Positions 41,043 through 51,545 of a DNA stretch of 64,000 bases are shown one piece after another. The DNA comes from Nocardioides humi (GTDB lineage Bacteria > Actinomycetota > Actinomycetes > Propionibacteriales > Nocardioidaceae). The translations under genes were made by a program, and so were the position numbers. A model generated the notes under the pieces. The model made no database searches and was not told where the DNA came from. It saw only the letters and a program-made list of their open reading frames with translations. The stretch spans positions 3,038,001 through 3,102,000 of the forward strand of contig NZ_CP041146.1 of NCBI RefSeq assembly GCF_006494775.1, given 5' to 3'. Each line of letters starts with the position of its first letter. The stretch's first letter is position 1.

Positions 41043-44000
41043 GGAAGCGCACGAGCAAGAGCTCCGACGTCCACAGTGACTGGCTCGCCCAGGTCGACGT
41101 CGACGGGCCGTTCCTCGCGTACCCCGTGGTCAAGGACATGTGGCCGAGCGGGGTGGATCGCCTTGGCGACACCGACGACCGCCTGGTCATGTTCAAGCAG
41201 GCCTACGCCCAGTGGCAGCGGTCCTTCGACCGGTACGTCGAGCAACCCAAGACTCCGGAGTCGAAGAGCACCTATGACTCGGTACGCCGGGCCTGGATCG
41301 ACGTGGTCCTCGACGACATCGCTGAGTGGGACGGGTTGCGCACCGACTCGGATGTGACCGTTCGATCGCCTGGCGAACAGATCACGGTGACAGCGACTGG
41401 CGCGCTCCAGGGCCAGGACGGTGACCCCGCGGCACTACTCCTGATCTGCGAGCCGACGTCCGGGCTGCGCGACGCCGGCCTCGACGGATGGGCGGCCAAT
41501 GACATCGACCGACTCGCGATGTTGCTGCGAAAGGCAGAGGTCGAGGTCGGCATCGTCACCGATGGCCAGTGGTGGGCGTTGGTCTGGGCGAAGGAAGGCA
41601 AGCCGACCGGTTCGGGCATGGTGAACGCGTTGACGTGGGCCGAGGAGCCCCTGCTGCGCGACGCCTTCTTCACTTTGATCAACCAGCGGCGCTTCCGCGC
41701 CTCCGACGCCGAACAGCGTCTGACCCGACTGTTCGAGCGGAGCGAGCTCGAGGCGGAGGAGATCACCGAGGCTCTGGGAACCCAGGTCCGCCGCTCCGTA
41801 GAACTGCTGGTCCAGGCTTTCTCAGAGTCTCGGCTCGAGGCGGCCAAGGTCGGTGATCCTGATCCGCTCACCGAGAAGCCCGACGACATCTATCAAGCCG
41901 CCGTCACGGTGATGATGCGGATCGTGTTCCTGCTCTTCGCCGAGGAACGCGACATGCTTCCGACCGAGCAGCTCTATTGGGACTCGTACGCCATCAGAGA
42001 CCTCCTCGACGACCTCCGCGCCCAGGCAGCGGGAGGAGAGGAGCACCTCGACGAGACTTATGACGCATGGCACAGGCTGCTCGCCGTCAGCCAGGCGCTC
42101 CACGGCGGAGTCAACTACGACGAGATGCGGATGCCTGCGTACGGCGGATCGTTGCTCGACCCGGAGCGCTTCCCGTGGCTCCACGCCACCGATAGTCGGG
42201 GCCTCCGCCTCAAGGTCTCCGACCGCGTCATGCTCCACGTGCTGGAGTCGGTGCAGACAGTGGTCGCCGAGGGCGAGCGGCGCCGGATCTCGTTCCGCGA
42301 GATCGACGTCGAGCAGATCGGCTATATCTACGAAGGACTCCTCGGCTACTCCTGCGCCGAGGTGACCGACGACATCGTCCTCGGCCTCGTCGGCAAGGAC
42401 GGCTTAGAGCCCGAGGTACCCCTGGGGATCCTCGACGAGCTGTACGACGCATGCGGGGGTGATGCTCGACACTTCGGCGATCGCTTGAAGGCATGGATCG
42501 AGAGCAATCAGCCTTCTTTGAAGGGAAAGACGAAGTCTCCGCTGGCGTTTGCCAAGCTGGTGGACCAGGCTCCGACAGGTGAAGCGCGTGCGGAACTGGT
42601 GCGCCTGCTCGCCCCTGCGGCAGCCGGCAATTCAGATTTGTTGGCGGCGCTCCTCCGATGGGGGACGTTGATTCGACGCGACCTCAGAAACATTCCGCTG
42701 GTATTCCCCGTGGGTGGTCTCCTTGTGGTCGAGACACCCTCGCGGAAGAACGCTGGGGCCCATTACACGCCCCGCTCGCTCGCCGAGGACGTCGTCCGAC
42801 ACTCGCTCGAACCGCTCGTGTATGAGCCTGGCCCACTTCAGTCCAACAACGAGGACGAATGGCGTCTGAACTCTGCCGCCGCGATCCTCGACCTCAAGGT
42901 GGCTGACATCGCTGCCGGCTCCGGCGCGTTCCTCGTAGCCGCAGCCCGGTACCTGTCGGAACGTCTCGTCGAGGCGTGGATCGCCGAGGGCATGCTCGAC
43001 CAAGGCTCGTCCGCTGGTGCCGAGGAGCTCCGCAACGATGCACTGCGGGAAGTGATCGCCCGTTGTCTCTACGGTGCCGACATCAACCCGATGGCAGTCG
43101 AGATGTGCAAGCTCTCGCTGTGGCTGGTTTCAATGGACAAGACCAAGCCGTTCTCGTTTGTGGACGACAAGGTCTTCTGCGGCAACGCTCTGCTCGGGCT
43201 CACACGCCTCGATCAACTTCGCTATCTGCACATGTACCCGAGCCCTGCAGATATGGACCGGCAGATCTTCGTGGATCTTGATGACAAGATCGCAACCGCC
43301 ACCCGACTCCGTCGCGAGATAGCCAACCCAGTCGACGAACAAGATCCGATGCGGTCCACGCGAGGAAAGCTGCGTCTCCTGGCACAGGAAAGGACCGTGA
43401 CGGACGACCTGCGCCTAGTCGCTGACGGTGTCATTGCTGCCGCAATGCCGCTTGGTGGCAAGCGAGGGCGCCCACTTGACGACGCCTACAAGACGCTCGC
43501 TTGGCAACTCCAGCGAGCCTTCCCGAAAGACGGGTCGGATGGCGACCTGACGGGGCTTCACGAGCGTCTCGAAGGCGGCCTCACGCCTAGCGTTGAGACC
43601 GACTTCGACCGCTGGCAGCCGTTGCACTGGGTCATCGAAGCGCCGGAGGTGATGATCGATCGCGGAGGGTTTGATGCCGTGATCGGAAATCCACCATTTC
43701 TCGCCCCGGGAAGAATCAGCGACGCGATGGGCGTCGAACTGCGAACATTCTTAGTCAACGACGTTGCGGACGGGCAGGCAGGTTCCGTCGACGTCTGTGT
43801 CTACTTTATGAGACGCGCAGCTGGTCTAGTTCGTCGAAGCGGCATGGTGTCACTCATCTTGACCAACTCGGTAGCGCAAGGCGACGCCCGCGAAGTCGGA
43901 TTCGATGAGTTGCTCAAGCAAGGGTGGGATGTCTTTCGTGCGGTGCGCAGCATGCAGTGGCCGACCCGATCGGCTGATGTGTCCTGTGCGTTGGTCTGGT

Positions 44001-45082
44001 TGTCCGCGCAGGAGCCCAAACGTGATGTGCTTCGAGTTTCGGACGGGATTGCCGTCCGCAAGATCGGTTCCACGCTCGAGCCCGCGCTCCGGACGAACGG
44101 GAAGCCCTTGCGGCTTGCAGAAAACCGTGCGATCGCATTCAAGGGCCACAACGTTTATGGTCAAGGTTTCATCATTTCCGAGGATGAAGCCGACGCGTTG
44201 GTGGATGCGGACCAGAACTCCGTCGAGGTTATTTTTCCTTTTCCGGACGGAAGAAACGATCTCAATACATCGCCGACGCAGAGAGCTACTAAGCGCACCA
44301 TCAATTTTCGCCGATGGTCTTTGGCGCAGGCGCAGCGATACCCGGGTCCCTACCGGTGGGTCGAGGAGCGAGTCAAGCCTGAACGCGCGTCAAATGCACG
44401 CGCGAGCAGACGTGAACGGTGGTGGCAATATGGCGATTATGCGGGCGGGCTTGAGGAAGCGATCGCGGATCTTGAGCGTGTCGCCGTCTATGTAGTAGTC
44501 AGCAAAGTTGTCATGGCGTCCTTCGTCGACGCGCGACAGGTCTTCAACCACAACTTGTGCGTCATCGCGTCAGATGACCGTGCGACTTGGGCAGTCTTGA
44601 GTTCTTCGGTTCATCAGAACTGGGCGATCGCCAACGGAGGCTCCGTCGAAGCGCGTGTGGCGTACAACCCAAGCGACGTGTTCGAGACCTTCCCGCGGCC
44701 CCAGCTAACTGATGAACTGAAGCTGATCGGGTTGACGCTGGACGAGGAGCGCCGCGAGCTCATGGTGCGACGGGAGCTTGGCCTAACGGCCGTGTACAAC
44801 CTAATGAACGACGGCGGCATCCAAGGCGATAAGGACGTGGACCGCTTGCGGGAAATCCACGTCGAGATCGACAGGGCAACGATGATCGCGTATGGCTGGG
44901 ACGATGTCGCACTCGATCATGGGTTTCACACCTACCGCGGGATGGAGCGGTGGACTGTGTCGCCGGCTGCCCGCGTGGAGATTCTCGATCGCCTCCTCGA
45001 ACTGAACCACGAGCGCGCCAGAGCTGAGGGACAGAATGTCCCGAACTCGGGCTCAGCTGGACAGGACACACTCTTCACATGA
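41039..45082 (+). CDS. drmMI: DISARM N6-adenine DNA methyltransferase DrmMI
   Basis: A 1347-residue Eco57I/PglX-type DNA adenine methyltransferase. SAM-binding motif I is VADIAAGSGAFLVAAARYL (from residue 621). The catalytic motif IV is AVIGNPPFLAPG (NPPF 884-887). A long N-terminal region (1-560) has no obvious nuclease motif. The C-terminal target-recognition part (about 1000-1300) is visibly poorer in GC than the rest of the operon. In class 1 DISARM this enzyme marks host DNA as self, while the helicases act on unmarked DNA. It is coupled to drmD and drmA by 4-bp ATGA overlaps. Alternative reading: a BREX/Pgl-type methylase, but the neighbours are DISARM. Confidence 0.88.
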   Translation: MRKRTSKSSDVHSDWLAQVDVDGPFLAYPVVKDMWPSGVDRLGDTDDRLVMFKQAYAQWQRSFDRYVEQPKTPESKSTYDSVRRAWIDVVLDDIAEWDGLRTDSDVTVRSPGEQITVTATGALQGQDGDPAALLLICEPTSGLRDAGLDGWAANDIDRLAMLLRKAEVEVGIVTDGQWWALVWAKEGKPTGSGMVNALTWAEEPLLRDAFFTLINQRRFRASDAEQRLTRLFERSELEAEEITEALGTQVRRSVELLVQAFSESRLEAAKVGDPDPLTEKPDDIYQAAVTVMMRIVFLLFAEERDMLPTEQLYWDSYAIRDLLDDLRAQAAGGEEHLDETYDAWHRLLAVSQALHGGVNYDEMRMPAYGGSLLDPERFPWLHATDSRGLRLKVSDRVMLHVLESVQTVVAEGERRRISFREIDVEQIGYIYEGLLGYSCAEVTDDIVLGLVGKDGLEPEVPLGILDELYDACGGDARHFGDRLKAWIESNQPSLKGKTKSPLAFAKLVDQAPTGEARAELVRLLAPAAAGNSDLLAALLRWGTLIRRDLRNIPLVFPVGGLLVVETPSRKNAGAHYTPRSLAEDVVRHSLEPLVYEPGPLQSNNEDEWRLNSAAAILDLKVADIAAGSGAFLVAAARYLSERLVEAWIAEGMLDQGSSAGAEELRNDALREVIARCLYGADINPMAVEMCKLSLWLVSMDKTKPFSFVDDKVFCGNALLGLTRLDQLRYLHMYPSPADMDRQIFVDLDDKIATATRLRREIANPVDEQDPMRSTRGKLRLLAQERTVTDDLRLVADGVIAAAMPLGGKRGRPLDDAYKTLAWQLQRAFPKDGSDGDLTGLHERLEGGLTPSVETDFDRWQPLHWVIEAPEVMIDRGGFDAVIGNPPFLAPGRISDAMGVELRTFLVNDVADGQAGSVDVCVYFMRRAAGLVRRSGMVSLILTNSVAQGDAREVGFDELLKQGWDVFRAVRSMQWPTRSADVSCALVWLSAQEPKRDVLRVSDGIAVRKIGSTLEPALRTNGKPLRLAENRAIAFKGHNVYGQGFIISEDEADALVDADQNSVEVIFPFPDGRNDLNTSPTQRATKRTINFRRWSLAQAQRYPGPYRWVEERVKPERASNARASRRERWWQYGDYAGGLEEAIADLERVAVYVVVSKVVMASFVDARQVFNHNLCVIASDDRATWAVLSSSVHQNWAIANGGSVEARVAYNPSDVFETFPRPQLTDELKLIGLTLDEERRELMVRRELGLTAVYNLMNDGGIQGDKDVDRLREIHVEIDRATMIAYGWDDVALDHGFHTYRGMERWTVSPAARVEILDRLLELNHERARAEGQNVPNSGSAGQDTLFT

Positions 45083-48000
45083 CTGTCAGCGCATCCACCA
45101 CCGTTCGCGTCGACCTGGTGGCGTTGATCGAGCAGGAGTTGTTTGGTCCGCGTAGCGGGCCCGAAGAGGAGATCAAGGGGACGCCGCGCGCGGCGTACAT
45201 GGTGGGCGCCCTGGCGCCGGTCACAGTCGACCCCGCGCTCGAGGTCACGGTCGCTGACGAGGACGGCGGCGACCCGGCAGAGACCGGGCTGGCTGTTGCA
45301 GATCTTGATCCGATCACCAACGGGCAGTCGGGCGTCCCGGTTCCCACGGATGAGGACCCCGCCGAAGAGGACGAGGAGCGGGATGATGGAGCGAAGGGCG
45401 CGCTGACGCATCCGTCCTCCATGGGGCTGCGATTCCAGGTTCCACGCGACTGCGGCGTCCTCGGGGTCACCGCTTCGTGGGGACGATACGAGTCCTTTCG
45501 TCAGGAGAACGAGGACGGTCGCAAGGTCCAGCTCTGCCGTCGCATCCCGTTTGAGCGCACGGCCGAGATTGACGTCCGGGACCGCACGGAGCACGTTGTT
45601 CTTCCGCCCATCACGCTGGACGCGGACGTGACCCTTCGGGTCGAGCTCTACCCGCGCGACGACCGCACGATCGTCGAGCTGGCGCTCTCGAACGACCGTA
45701 CGACAGCCATGGATGCTCCACCGGGTGATTGGCTCTTCCAGACGAAGCTGAAGGCCGAGGCGAACAGCGGCGAAGCGGTGTTCCTGCCAACCCGGGACGT
45801 GCTCGCGGATGGCTATGACGAACTCGACCCGGAGCGTCAACGGCTGGATCTGCAATACCGGCATCGGCTCGAGTTCGCGATCGGGCGTACGGCGTCGGTG
45901 ACGTGGGCCGAAGGCTTCGACGCCGAGGGCGACTCGCTGCGGCGTGCTACCTCGGTCGAGACGACCTGGCTCCCGACGGCTGACGTTGCTCAGACTGTCG
46001 CCGGCAGTGCGGGTGAGGCCGAGACAGCGATGCGAGTGCTCATGGACCTCGAGCCGAACGGTGTCGACGACGCCTTCATGCCGCTCGTCGACGGCTACCG
46101 CGAGTGGCTCGACCAGCAGGTCGAGCTGGCCGCTCGCCTGCCGAGCCATCTGCAGGAGACCGCGGACGAGGCGATCGCGGAGGCGGGACTCGTGGTGTCT
46201 CGTCTCGAAGCCGGGCTCGACCTCCTCAAGGCGAATCCGCAGGCGTTCCATGCGTTCAAGTTCATGAACCGGACGATGCGCGACCAGCGGATGCGTTCCC
46301 AGGTCGCCGCCAAGCGCTCGGAGCGAGCGACCTTGTCGATCGAGGACGCTGTCGCCGAGGTGGAGAAGGTCGGCGACGCCGCCGCGTCGTGGCGTCCGTT
46401 CCAGCTGGCCTTCATCCTGTTGCAGTTGCCGGCGCTCACCGATCCGGGCGACGGCTTCCGCAGCGGTCCGGCAGCGAACGTCGAGTTGCTGTTCTTCCCC
46501 ACCGGTGGTGGCAAGACCGAGGCATACCTTGGACTCGCGGCCTTCACCTTCGCGATCCGCCGCCTCCAAGGTGTCGTCGAGACCGACGACGGACCACTGG
46601 ACGGTGGGGACGGCGTCGCGGTCCTCATGCGGTACACGCTGCGGCTGCTCACCTCCCAGCAGTTCCAGCGTGCCTCTGCGCTCGTCTGCGCAGCGGAGCT
46701 GATGCGTCAGGCCGATCCGACGACCTGGGGGGAGCGCCCGTTCAGCATCGGCCTGTGGGTCGGCTCAGCGGTCAGCCCTAAGCGCTATACCGACGCGAAG
46801 CAACAGGTCGAGACCGCTCGGCAGGACACCGGCAAGACGCACGGGCTGACGGTGCTCCAACTTCAGCGTTGCCCGTGGTGCGGATCCAAGATCGACCCGA
46901 AGCGCGACCTGCACACCGTCGGAGCCACCGAGCGGATCGAGGTTCGTTGTGGGGACCGCAAGGGTCATTGCCCGTTCTCGCTCGACGGTGACGCCGGGCC
47001 TCTGCCGATCACGACAGTCGACGACGAGCTCTACCGAAACCCGCCCACATTCCTCCTCGCAACCGTGGACAAGTTCGCTCGACTCGCCCGTGAGGGTGAA
47101 GCAGCCAGCCTCTTCGGCTACGTCTCTGAACGCTGCCCCCGCCACGGGTACCGGCACCCGGACTCGCGCGGAGGCTGCACGGGCAAGTCCCACAACCAGA
47201 AGAGCGAGGGTGGCAGGACGTACCCACCTGTCCAGGTCGCGAAGGTCGGCCGCCTGCGGCCGCCGGACCTGATCATCCAGGACGAGTTGCACCTGATCAC
47301 GGGTGCGCTCGGCACGGCCGTCGGCGTCTTCGAGAACGCCGTCGACGTGCTCTCCTCCTACGAGCGCAACGGTACGACTGTCCGTCCCCTCGTGGTTGCG
47401 TCCACCGCGACAGTGCGGAACGCCCTCAACCAGGTCACCGCGCTCTACGGACGGGGAGTCGCGGTCTTCCCACCCCAGGTGCTCGACGTGCGCGACACCT
47501 TCTTCTCCAAGGAGAAGAAGGTGTCGGAGGAGGATCCGGGGCGCAAGTATCTCGGTGTCTGCGCCCACGGCATCCGGCTGACGCTGGCCGAGATCCGTAT
47601 GTCCGAGGTGCTTCTCCTTGCTGGCCAGAAGCTTCTCGATGAACACGGCGACGCGGCGGACCCGTACATGACGACGGTCGGCTACTTCTCCGCGACCCGC
47701 GAACTAGCAGGTATGCGGCGCTACCTCGACGACGACGTCACCACCCGCGTCGCCGGCAACACCGAGCCGTTCCCCCGCCGTACAACAGACTGGACCCGGC
47801 TGTCGATCGGTGAGCTCACCGCCCGGATCTCGGCAGAGGAGATCGCCAAGACGCTCGACCACCTCGCGGTGCCCTTCGGTGACCGCTGGTCCACTCGTGG
47901 CAAGGCGGCCTACGGCAAGGCATACCAAGCGGCGATCGAGGCCAAGCAGACACCACCGAAGTCTCCGCCGCGCCCCTACGACGTCGTACTTGCGACATCG

Positions 48001-48732
48001 ATGCTGCAAGTCGGAGTCGACGTTCCACGGCTTGGCCTGATGCTGGTCGTGGGCCAACCGAAGAACACCGCCGAATACATCCAGGCGTCCTCTCGCGTCG
48101 GCCGCGACACCCGCAAACCTGGCCTCGTGGTGTCCTTGGCGAACTGGTCGCGCCCTCGCGACATGTCCCACTTCGAGTCGTTCCGGCACTACCACGAGAC
48201 GTTCTACGCCCAGGTCGAAGCTCTGAGCGTCACGCCGTTCTCGGACACCGCCATGGAGCGGGGATTGATGGGCATGCTGGTCAGCGCGATACGGGTTGTG
48301 GACGAAGGCCAGCCTGCGTCGCTGTCGCCGGCGGATGGTGCCGGTGAGGTCCTCAGCAAGCTTCCTGCAGCCCAGAAGCTCATCGAGAGGTTGATCGCAC
48401 GCGCAGCGCCCGCGGCACCTGATTCCCAGACGCTCGATCGGATGCGCCAGAAGCTGCTCCAACGCGTTGACCGGTGGTACGACAAGGCCAAGGAGTACGG
48501 CGGCGCGCTCGTCTACGAGCGTCCACGGAAGGGCCATGTCGAGTGGCCGCTGCTGATCAGCCCAGAGACGACCGTGCCGACACCGGCCGATCGGGTGTTC
48601 GTCGTCGCCAACTCCATGCGGGAGGTGCAGCCGGAGTTCAACCTCTTGGTCAGCCCGGCCCCAGCCAATCTCGCGTTCAAAGAGCCGGCCACAGCTCCAG
48701 AATGGGACTTCCCGAAGGGAGATGACGCATGA
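45079..48732 (+). CDS. drmA: DISARM helicase DrmA
   Basis: A 1217-residue DISARM core helicase. The N-terminal ~450 residues are not recognisable beyond the family. Walker A is LLFFPTGGGKTEAYLGLAAF (TGGGKT at 475-480). A likely zinc knuckle (CPWCGSK, then a CxxxxxxC) lies near 595-640. Motif II is the variant DELH (735-738) in PPDLIIQDELHLITGALGTA. STAT (775-778) is motif III. The second RecA domain has LATSMLQVGVDVPRLGLMLV and ASSRVGRDTRKPG. DrmA and DrmB form the complex that engages invading DNA. It overlaps both neighbours by ATGA, so the whole operon is translationally coupled. Confidence 0.92.
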   Translation: MTVSASTTVRVDLVALIEQELFGPRSGPEEEIKGTPRAAYMVGALAPVTVDPALEVTVADEDGGDPAETGLAVADLDPITNGQSGVPVPTDEDPAEEDEERDDGAKGALTHPSSMGLRFQVPRDCGVLGVTASWGRYESFRQENEDGRKVQLCRRIPFERTAEIDVRDRTEHVVLPPITLDADVTLRVELYPRDDRTIVELALSNDRTTAMDAPPGDWLFQTKLKAEANSGEAVFLPTRDVLADGYDELDPERQRLDLQYRHRLEFAIGRTASVTWAEGFDAEGDSLRRATSVETTWLPTADVAQTVAGSAGEAETAMRVLMDLEPNGVDDAFMPLVDGYREWLDQQVELAARLPSHLQETADEAIAEAGLVVSRLEAGLDLLKANPQAFHAFKFMNRTMRDQRMRSQVAAKRSERATLSIEDAVAEVEKVGDAAASWRPFQLAFILLQLPALTDPGDGFRSGPAANVELLFFPTGGGKTEAYLGLAAFTFAIRRLQGVVETDDGPLDGGDGVAVLMRYTLRLLTSQQFQRASALVCAAELMRQADPTTWGERPFSIGLWVGSAVSPKRYTDAKQQVETARQDTGKTHGLTVLQLQRCPWCGSKIDPKRDLHTVGATERIEVRCGDRKGHCPFSLDGDAGPLPITTVDDELYRNPPTFLLATVDKFARLAREGEAASLFGYVSERCPRHGYRHPDSRGGCTGKSHNQKSEGGRTYPPVQVAKVGRLRPPDLIIQDELHLITGALGTAVGVFENAVDVLSSYERNGTTVRPLVVASTATVRNALNQVTALYGRGVAVFPPQVLDVRDTFFSKEKKVSEEDPGRKYLGVCAHGIRLTLAEIRMSEVLLLAGQKLLDEHGDAADPYMTTVGYFSATRELAGMRRYLDDDVTTRVAGNTEPFPRRTTDWTRLSIGELTARISAEEIAKTLDHLAVPFGDRWSTRGKAAYGKAYQAAIEAKQTPPKSPPRPYDVVLATSMLQVGVDVPRLGLMLVVGQPKNTAEYIQASSRVGRDTRKPGLVVSLANWSRPRDMSHFESFRHYHETFYAQVEALSVTPFSDTAMERGLMGMLVSAIRVVDEGQPASLSPADGAGEVLSKLPAAQKLIERLIARAAPAAPDSQTLDRMRQKLLQRVDRWYDKAKEYGGALVYERPRKGHVEWPLLISPETTVPTPADRVFVVANSMREVQPEFNLLVSPAPANLAFKEPATAPEWDFPKGDDA

Positions 48733-50810
48733 GCGAGACATCTCTTGACGCCGGCGCCGCCGATCAGGGTCTCGCGCCCGTGACGATCGGTCTCGCCGAA
48801 CTTGATCCCATCGCCGACGTCGAGGCCAAGGTCACCAAGAACCGAAGCAAGGTCGGTTCAGTCCGGCCATCGGCCCTGCTCTACACCTCGGGTGTCGGAG
48901 CCACTGTCGATCTGCCCCACCTGTCCGTGATGCCACATGGCCTGGACGCCTGGCAGCGCTATTACGATCGCCGAGCCGGCGGCGCGGACGTCATCGTCGA
49001 GCCTCGCCTCCTCGATCTGGTCCAGGCATACCTCGGCGACCAGGTCACCCAGCTGCGCAAGGCACCCTGGGCGCCCGAAGCGCCGGGCGGGTTCGGTGAC
49101 GAGGCGATCGACCTCGGGATCCCGGCGCGCATCTTCCCGCAATGGCTTCGCTGCACCGGGTGCAACCTGCTCGCGCCGGTGAGCTACCCGATCTTCGAGT
49201 TCAAGAATGTTCTCAAGTACCGACCCGACCAGGCGACGTTCGTCCACAAGGACTGCAAGGGCTGGAGCCCCGGTACAGGCAAAGCGAAGACAAGGAAGGG
49301 GCGTGAGCAGGGCGCAGTGCCCGCGCGCTACCTGATCGCTTGCATCAACGGGCACCTCGACGAGTTCCCGTACGCCGCCTGGGTCCACCGTGGTGGCTCC
49401 TGCCCGAACGCCAAGGTCCCGCAACTCCGGATGCGCGAGTGGAAGAGCAACCTCGGCCCGGATGTTCAGATCATCTGTCTGTCTTGCGATGCTCGGCGCG
49501 GGATGCTGGAGGCCACCGGACCGAAGGCAGCCGACAAGTTGCCTCAGTGTCGCGGCCGGCATCCACATCTCGACGCGTTCTACCAGTGCGACCAGCCGGG
49601 CAAGCTGATGATGCTGGGTGCGGCCAACCAGTGGTTCGCGTCCACGGTCGGTCTTCTCGCGCTTCCGCGCGAGGAGGTGGCGACCGTGGCCGATCTGCTC
49701 CCAGTTCTCCAATCGCTTTCACCCGAGGTCCTCGCCGCGGCAACCGCGAAGGACGCGCTCGCTGGATTCCGCGGATGGGCTGGCAGCCTCACGCAGAGCG
49801 ACCTGTTCGGGAACGCCACCGACGACGTCCTGTGGGAAGCGATTCAGGCTCTCAAGGGCGCTGGTGCCCCGCCTCCAACGGCCGCCGTGAGCACTGACCC
49901 GACCGACATCTTGATTCCCGAGTGGTTGGTACTCACCGATGAGGAGAAGTACACGAAGCACTCGGGTGCAGCGGACTTCCGGGCAGTCCGCAGGAATGCC
50001 CCTACGACCCTGAAGCCGATCGTCCGGGAGGTCGTTGCGGTCGAGAAGCTGAAGAAGGTCAATGCGTTCCTCGGCTTCACTCGCATCGATGCCCTCGACC
50101 GCATCGACGACAGCAAGAGCCGCGTCGCGCCCCTGAGCCGCGACGGCCGACCGACATGGGTCCCAGCCACCGAGGACCGTGGCGAGGGGTTCTTCCTGCA
50201 GTTCGACGAGGAGGCAGTCGCCGCCTGGGAGGCGAGGATCCTCGAGCTCGACGTCTGGGAGACCTACCGGCGTGCCCACGAGCTCAACTTCAAGCGACGG
50301 ACCAGCAAGACGGCAGACAGCATCGATCCCGACAGCCGATTCCCCGCGCCACGGTACTGGGCCCTCCACACTCTGTCCCACCTGCTCATCCGCGAGGCGG
50401 CTATGTCGAGTGGCTACGGCTCGGCCAGTCTCACCGAGCGCATCTATGCATGGCGCGAGGACGGCGACCGGCCACCTGCGGCGGGACTGCTCATCACCAC
50501 AACCGCGTCCGACAGTGAAGGAACCCTGGGCGGACTGGTCGATTTGTCGAGGCCCGAGCGGCTTGGCCCCCTCGTTCAGGATGCCGTCCGGCGGGGAGCG
50601 CGGTGCTCCAGTGACCCGGTCTGCTCCCACCGTCGCCCCCGAGGCAAGGAGGATTTCCTCCACGGCGCGGCATGCCACTTCTGTCTGTTCGTCAGTGAGA
50701 CCAGCTGCGAGCGGACCAACCGCTTCCTCGACCGGCGCATGCTCCTCGACCTCCTGGTCGATCCAGACATCGCGACACCCGCGCTGCTGCGGCCGAGCAT
50801 CGGAGCCTGA
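48729..50810 (+). CDS. drmB: DISARM DUF1998 protein DrmB
   Basis: A 693-residue DISARM core protein, partner of DrmA. The N-terminal half has a Cys pair (RCTGCNLLAPVSYP, near residue 138). The C-terminal DUF1998 region starts at YWALHTLSHLLIREAAMSSG, followed by a glycine-rich segment and a Cys cluster (CSSDPVCSHRRP, AACHFCLFVSETSCERTNRF) that probably binds zinc. It overlaps drmA by ATGA. drmC begins 3 bp after its stop. Confidence 0.92.
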   Translation: MSETSLDAGAADQGLAPVTIGLAELDPIADVEAKVTKNRSKVGSVRPSALLYTSGVGATVDLPHLSVMPHGLDAWQRYYDRRAGGADVIVEPRLLDLVQAYLGDQVTQLRKAPWAPEAPGGFGDEAIDLGIPARIFPQWLRCTGCNLLAPVSYPIFEFKNVLKYRPDQATFVHKDCKGWSPGTGKAKTRKGREQGAVPARYLIACINGHLDEFPYAAWVHRGGSCPNAKVPQLRMREWKSNLGPDVQIICLSCDARRGMLEATGPKAADKLPQCRGRHPHLDAFYQCDQPGKLMMLGAANQWFASTVGLLALPREEVATVADLLPVLQSLSPEVLAAATAKDALAGFRGWAGSLTQSDLFGNATDDVLWEAIQALKGAGAPPPTAAVSTDPTDILIPEWLVLTDEEKYTKHSGAADFRAVRRNAPTTLKPIVREVVAVEKLKKVNAFLGFTRIDALDRIDDSKSRVAPLSRDGRPTWVPATEDRGEGFFLQFDEEAVAAWEARILELDVWETYRRAHELNFKRRTSKTADSIDPDSRFPAPRYWALHTLSHLLIREAAMSSGYGSASLTERIYAWREDGDRPPAAGLLITTTASDSEGTLGGLVDLSRPERLGPLVQDAVRRGARCSSDPVCSHRRPRGKEDFLHGAACHFCLFVSETSCERTNRFLDRRMLLDLLVDPDIATPALLRPSIGA

Positions 50811-50813
50811 GCC

Positions 50814-51518
50814 ATGTCGCCCGTCGCCCGGCTGGGCGAGTTGCTGGCGCCCGCCGAGGCGGGAGCCATCGCAGCCGCCCTCCGCCAACAAGGCCTCCCG
50901 CACCTCGCGGCTCAACGTGCCTTCGCGGTCAACCGAGGCGAGGTCAAGTCGCTGCTCGTGGCACTGGTTAAGGAAGCCGGGGCTGCCGAAATAGCAGCCG
51001 CTGTCCTCGACGGGATCGCCGCGGTTCCCCGGAGACCAGGTCCTGAGCCTGTGTGGACCGTCCCGACTGTGCCGGGACTGGGTGGTCGAACGACGCTCGC
51101 CGTCGCGGACCTGATCAACAGGGCGACAGCGACCGTGTACGCGGCGACTTATTCAGCCGGTGCCGGATCGGACTATGTCCAGGCATTGGCGCACGCCATC
51201 GATCGCGGGGTCGCCGTCACCGTCATCGTCGACCGCGGTATGCAGGAGAAGAATGGCGGAGTGGTTCCCAAGGCGCTTGCCGGCGCGAGGGTATGGGCGT
51301 ACACGCCCGAGTCGGCGGGGGAGTACGTACCTCTTCAGCATGCGAAGCTCGTCGTGGTGGACCGAACCGCCGCGCTCGTCACCAGCGCCAACTTCTCCAA
51401 TGCGGCAGCCAAACTCAACCTCGAGTGCGGACTGCTCAGCCACGACGTGGACGTCGCTGAGAACCTCGTGCAACAGCTGGAGACGCTGTATGACCACGGT
51501 GCGCTCGTTGACTACTGA
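50814..51518 (+). CDS. drmC: DISARM phospholipase D-like protein DrmC
   Basis: A 234-residue PLD-superfamily protein. It has one HxKx4D motif, HAKLVVVDRTAALVTSANFS (His176, Lys178, Asp183), so an active site would need a dimer. The N-terminal ~80 residues are helical. PLD-like DrmC proteins are a DISARM core component of uncertain need; nuclease activity is plausible but unproven. It starts at ATG 50814. Confidence 0.9.
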   Translation: MSPVARLGELLAPAEAGAIAAALRQQGLPHLAAQRAFAVNRGEVKSLLVALVKEAGAAEIAAAVLDGIAAVPRRPGPEPVWTVPTVPGLGGRTTLAVADLINRATATVYAATYSAGAGSDYVQALAHAIDRGVAVTVIVDRGMQEKNGGVVPKALAGARVWAYTPESAGEYVPLQHAKLVVVDRTAALVTSANFSNAAAKLNLECGLLSHDVDVAENLVQQLETLYDHGALVDY

Positions 51519-51545
51519 CGACCCGCCTGTCGACGGGTTTGACCC

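Noticed and set aside
41039..45082. BREX or Pgl assignment for the large adenine methylase
   Set aside because: No pglZ, brxC or brxL genes are present; the flanking drmD, drmA, drmB and drmC fit DISARM.
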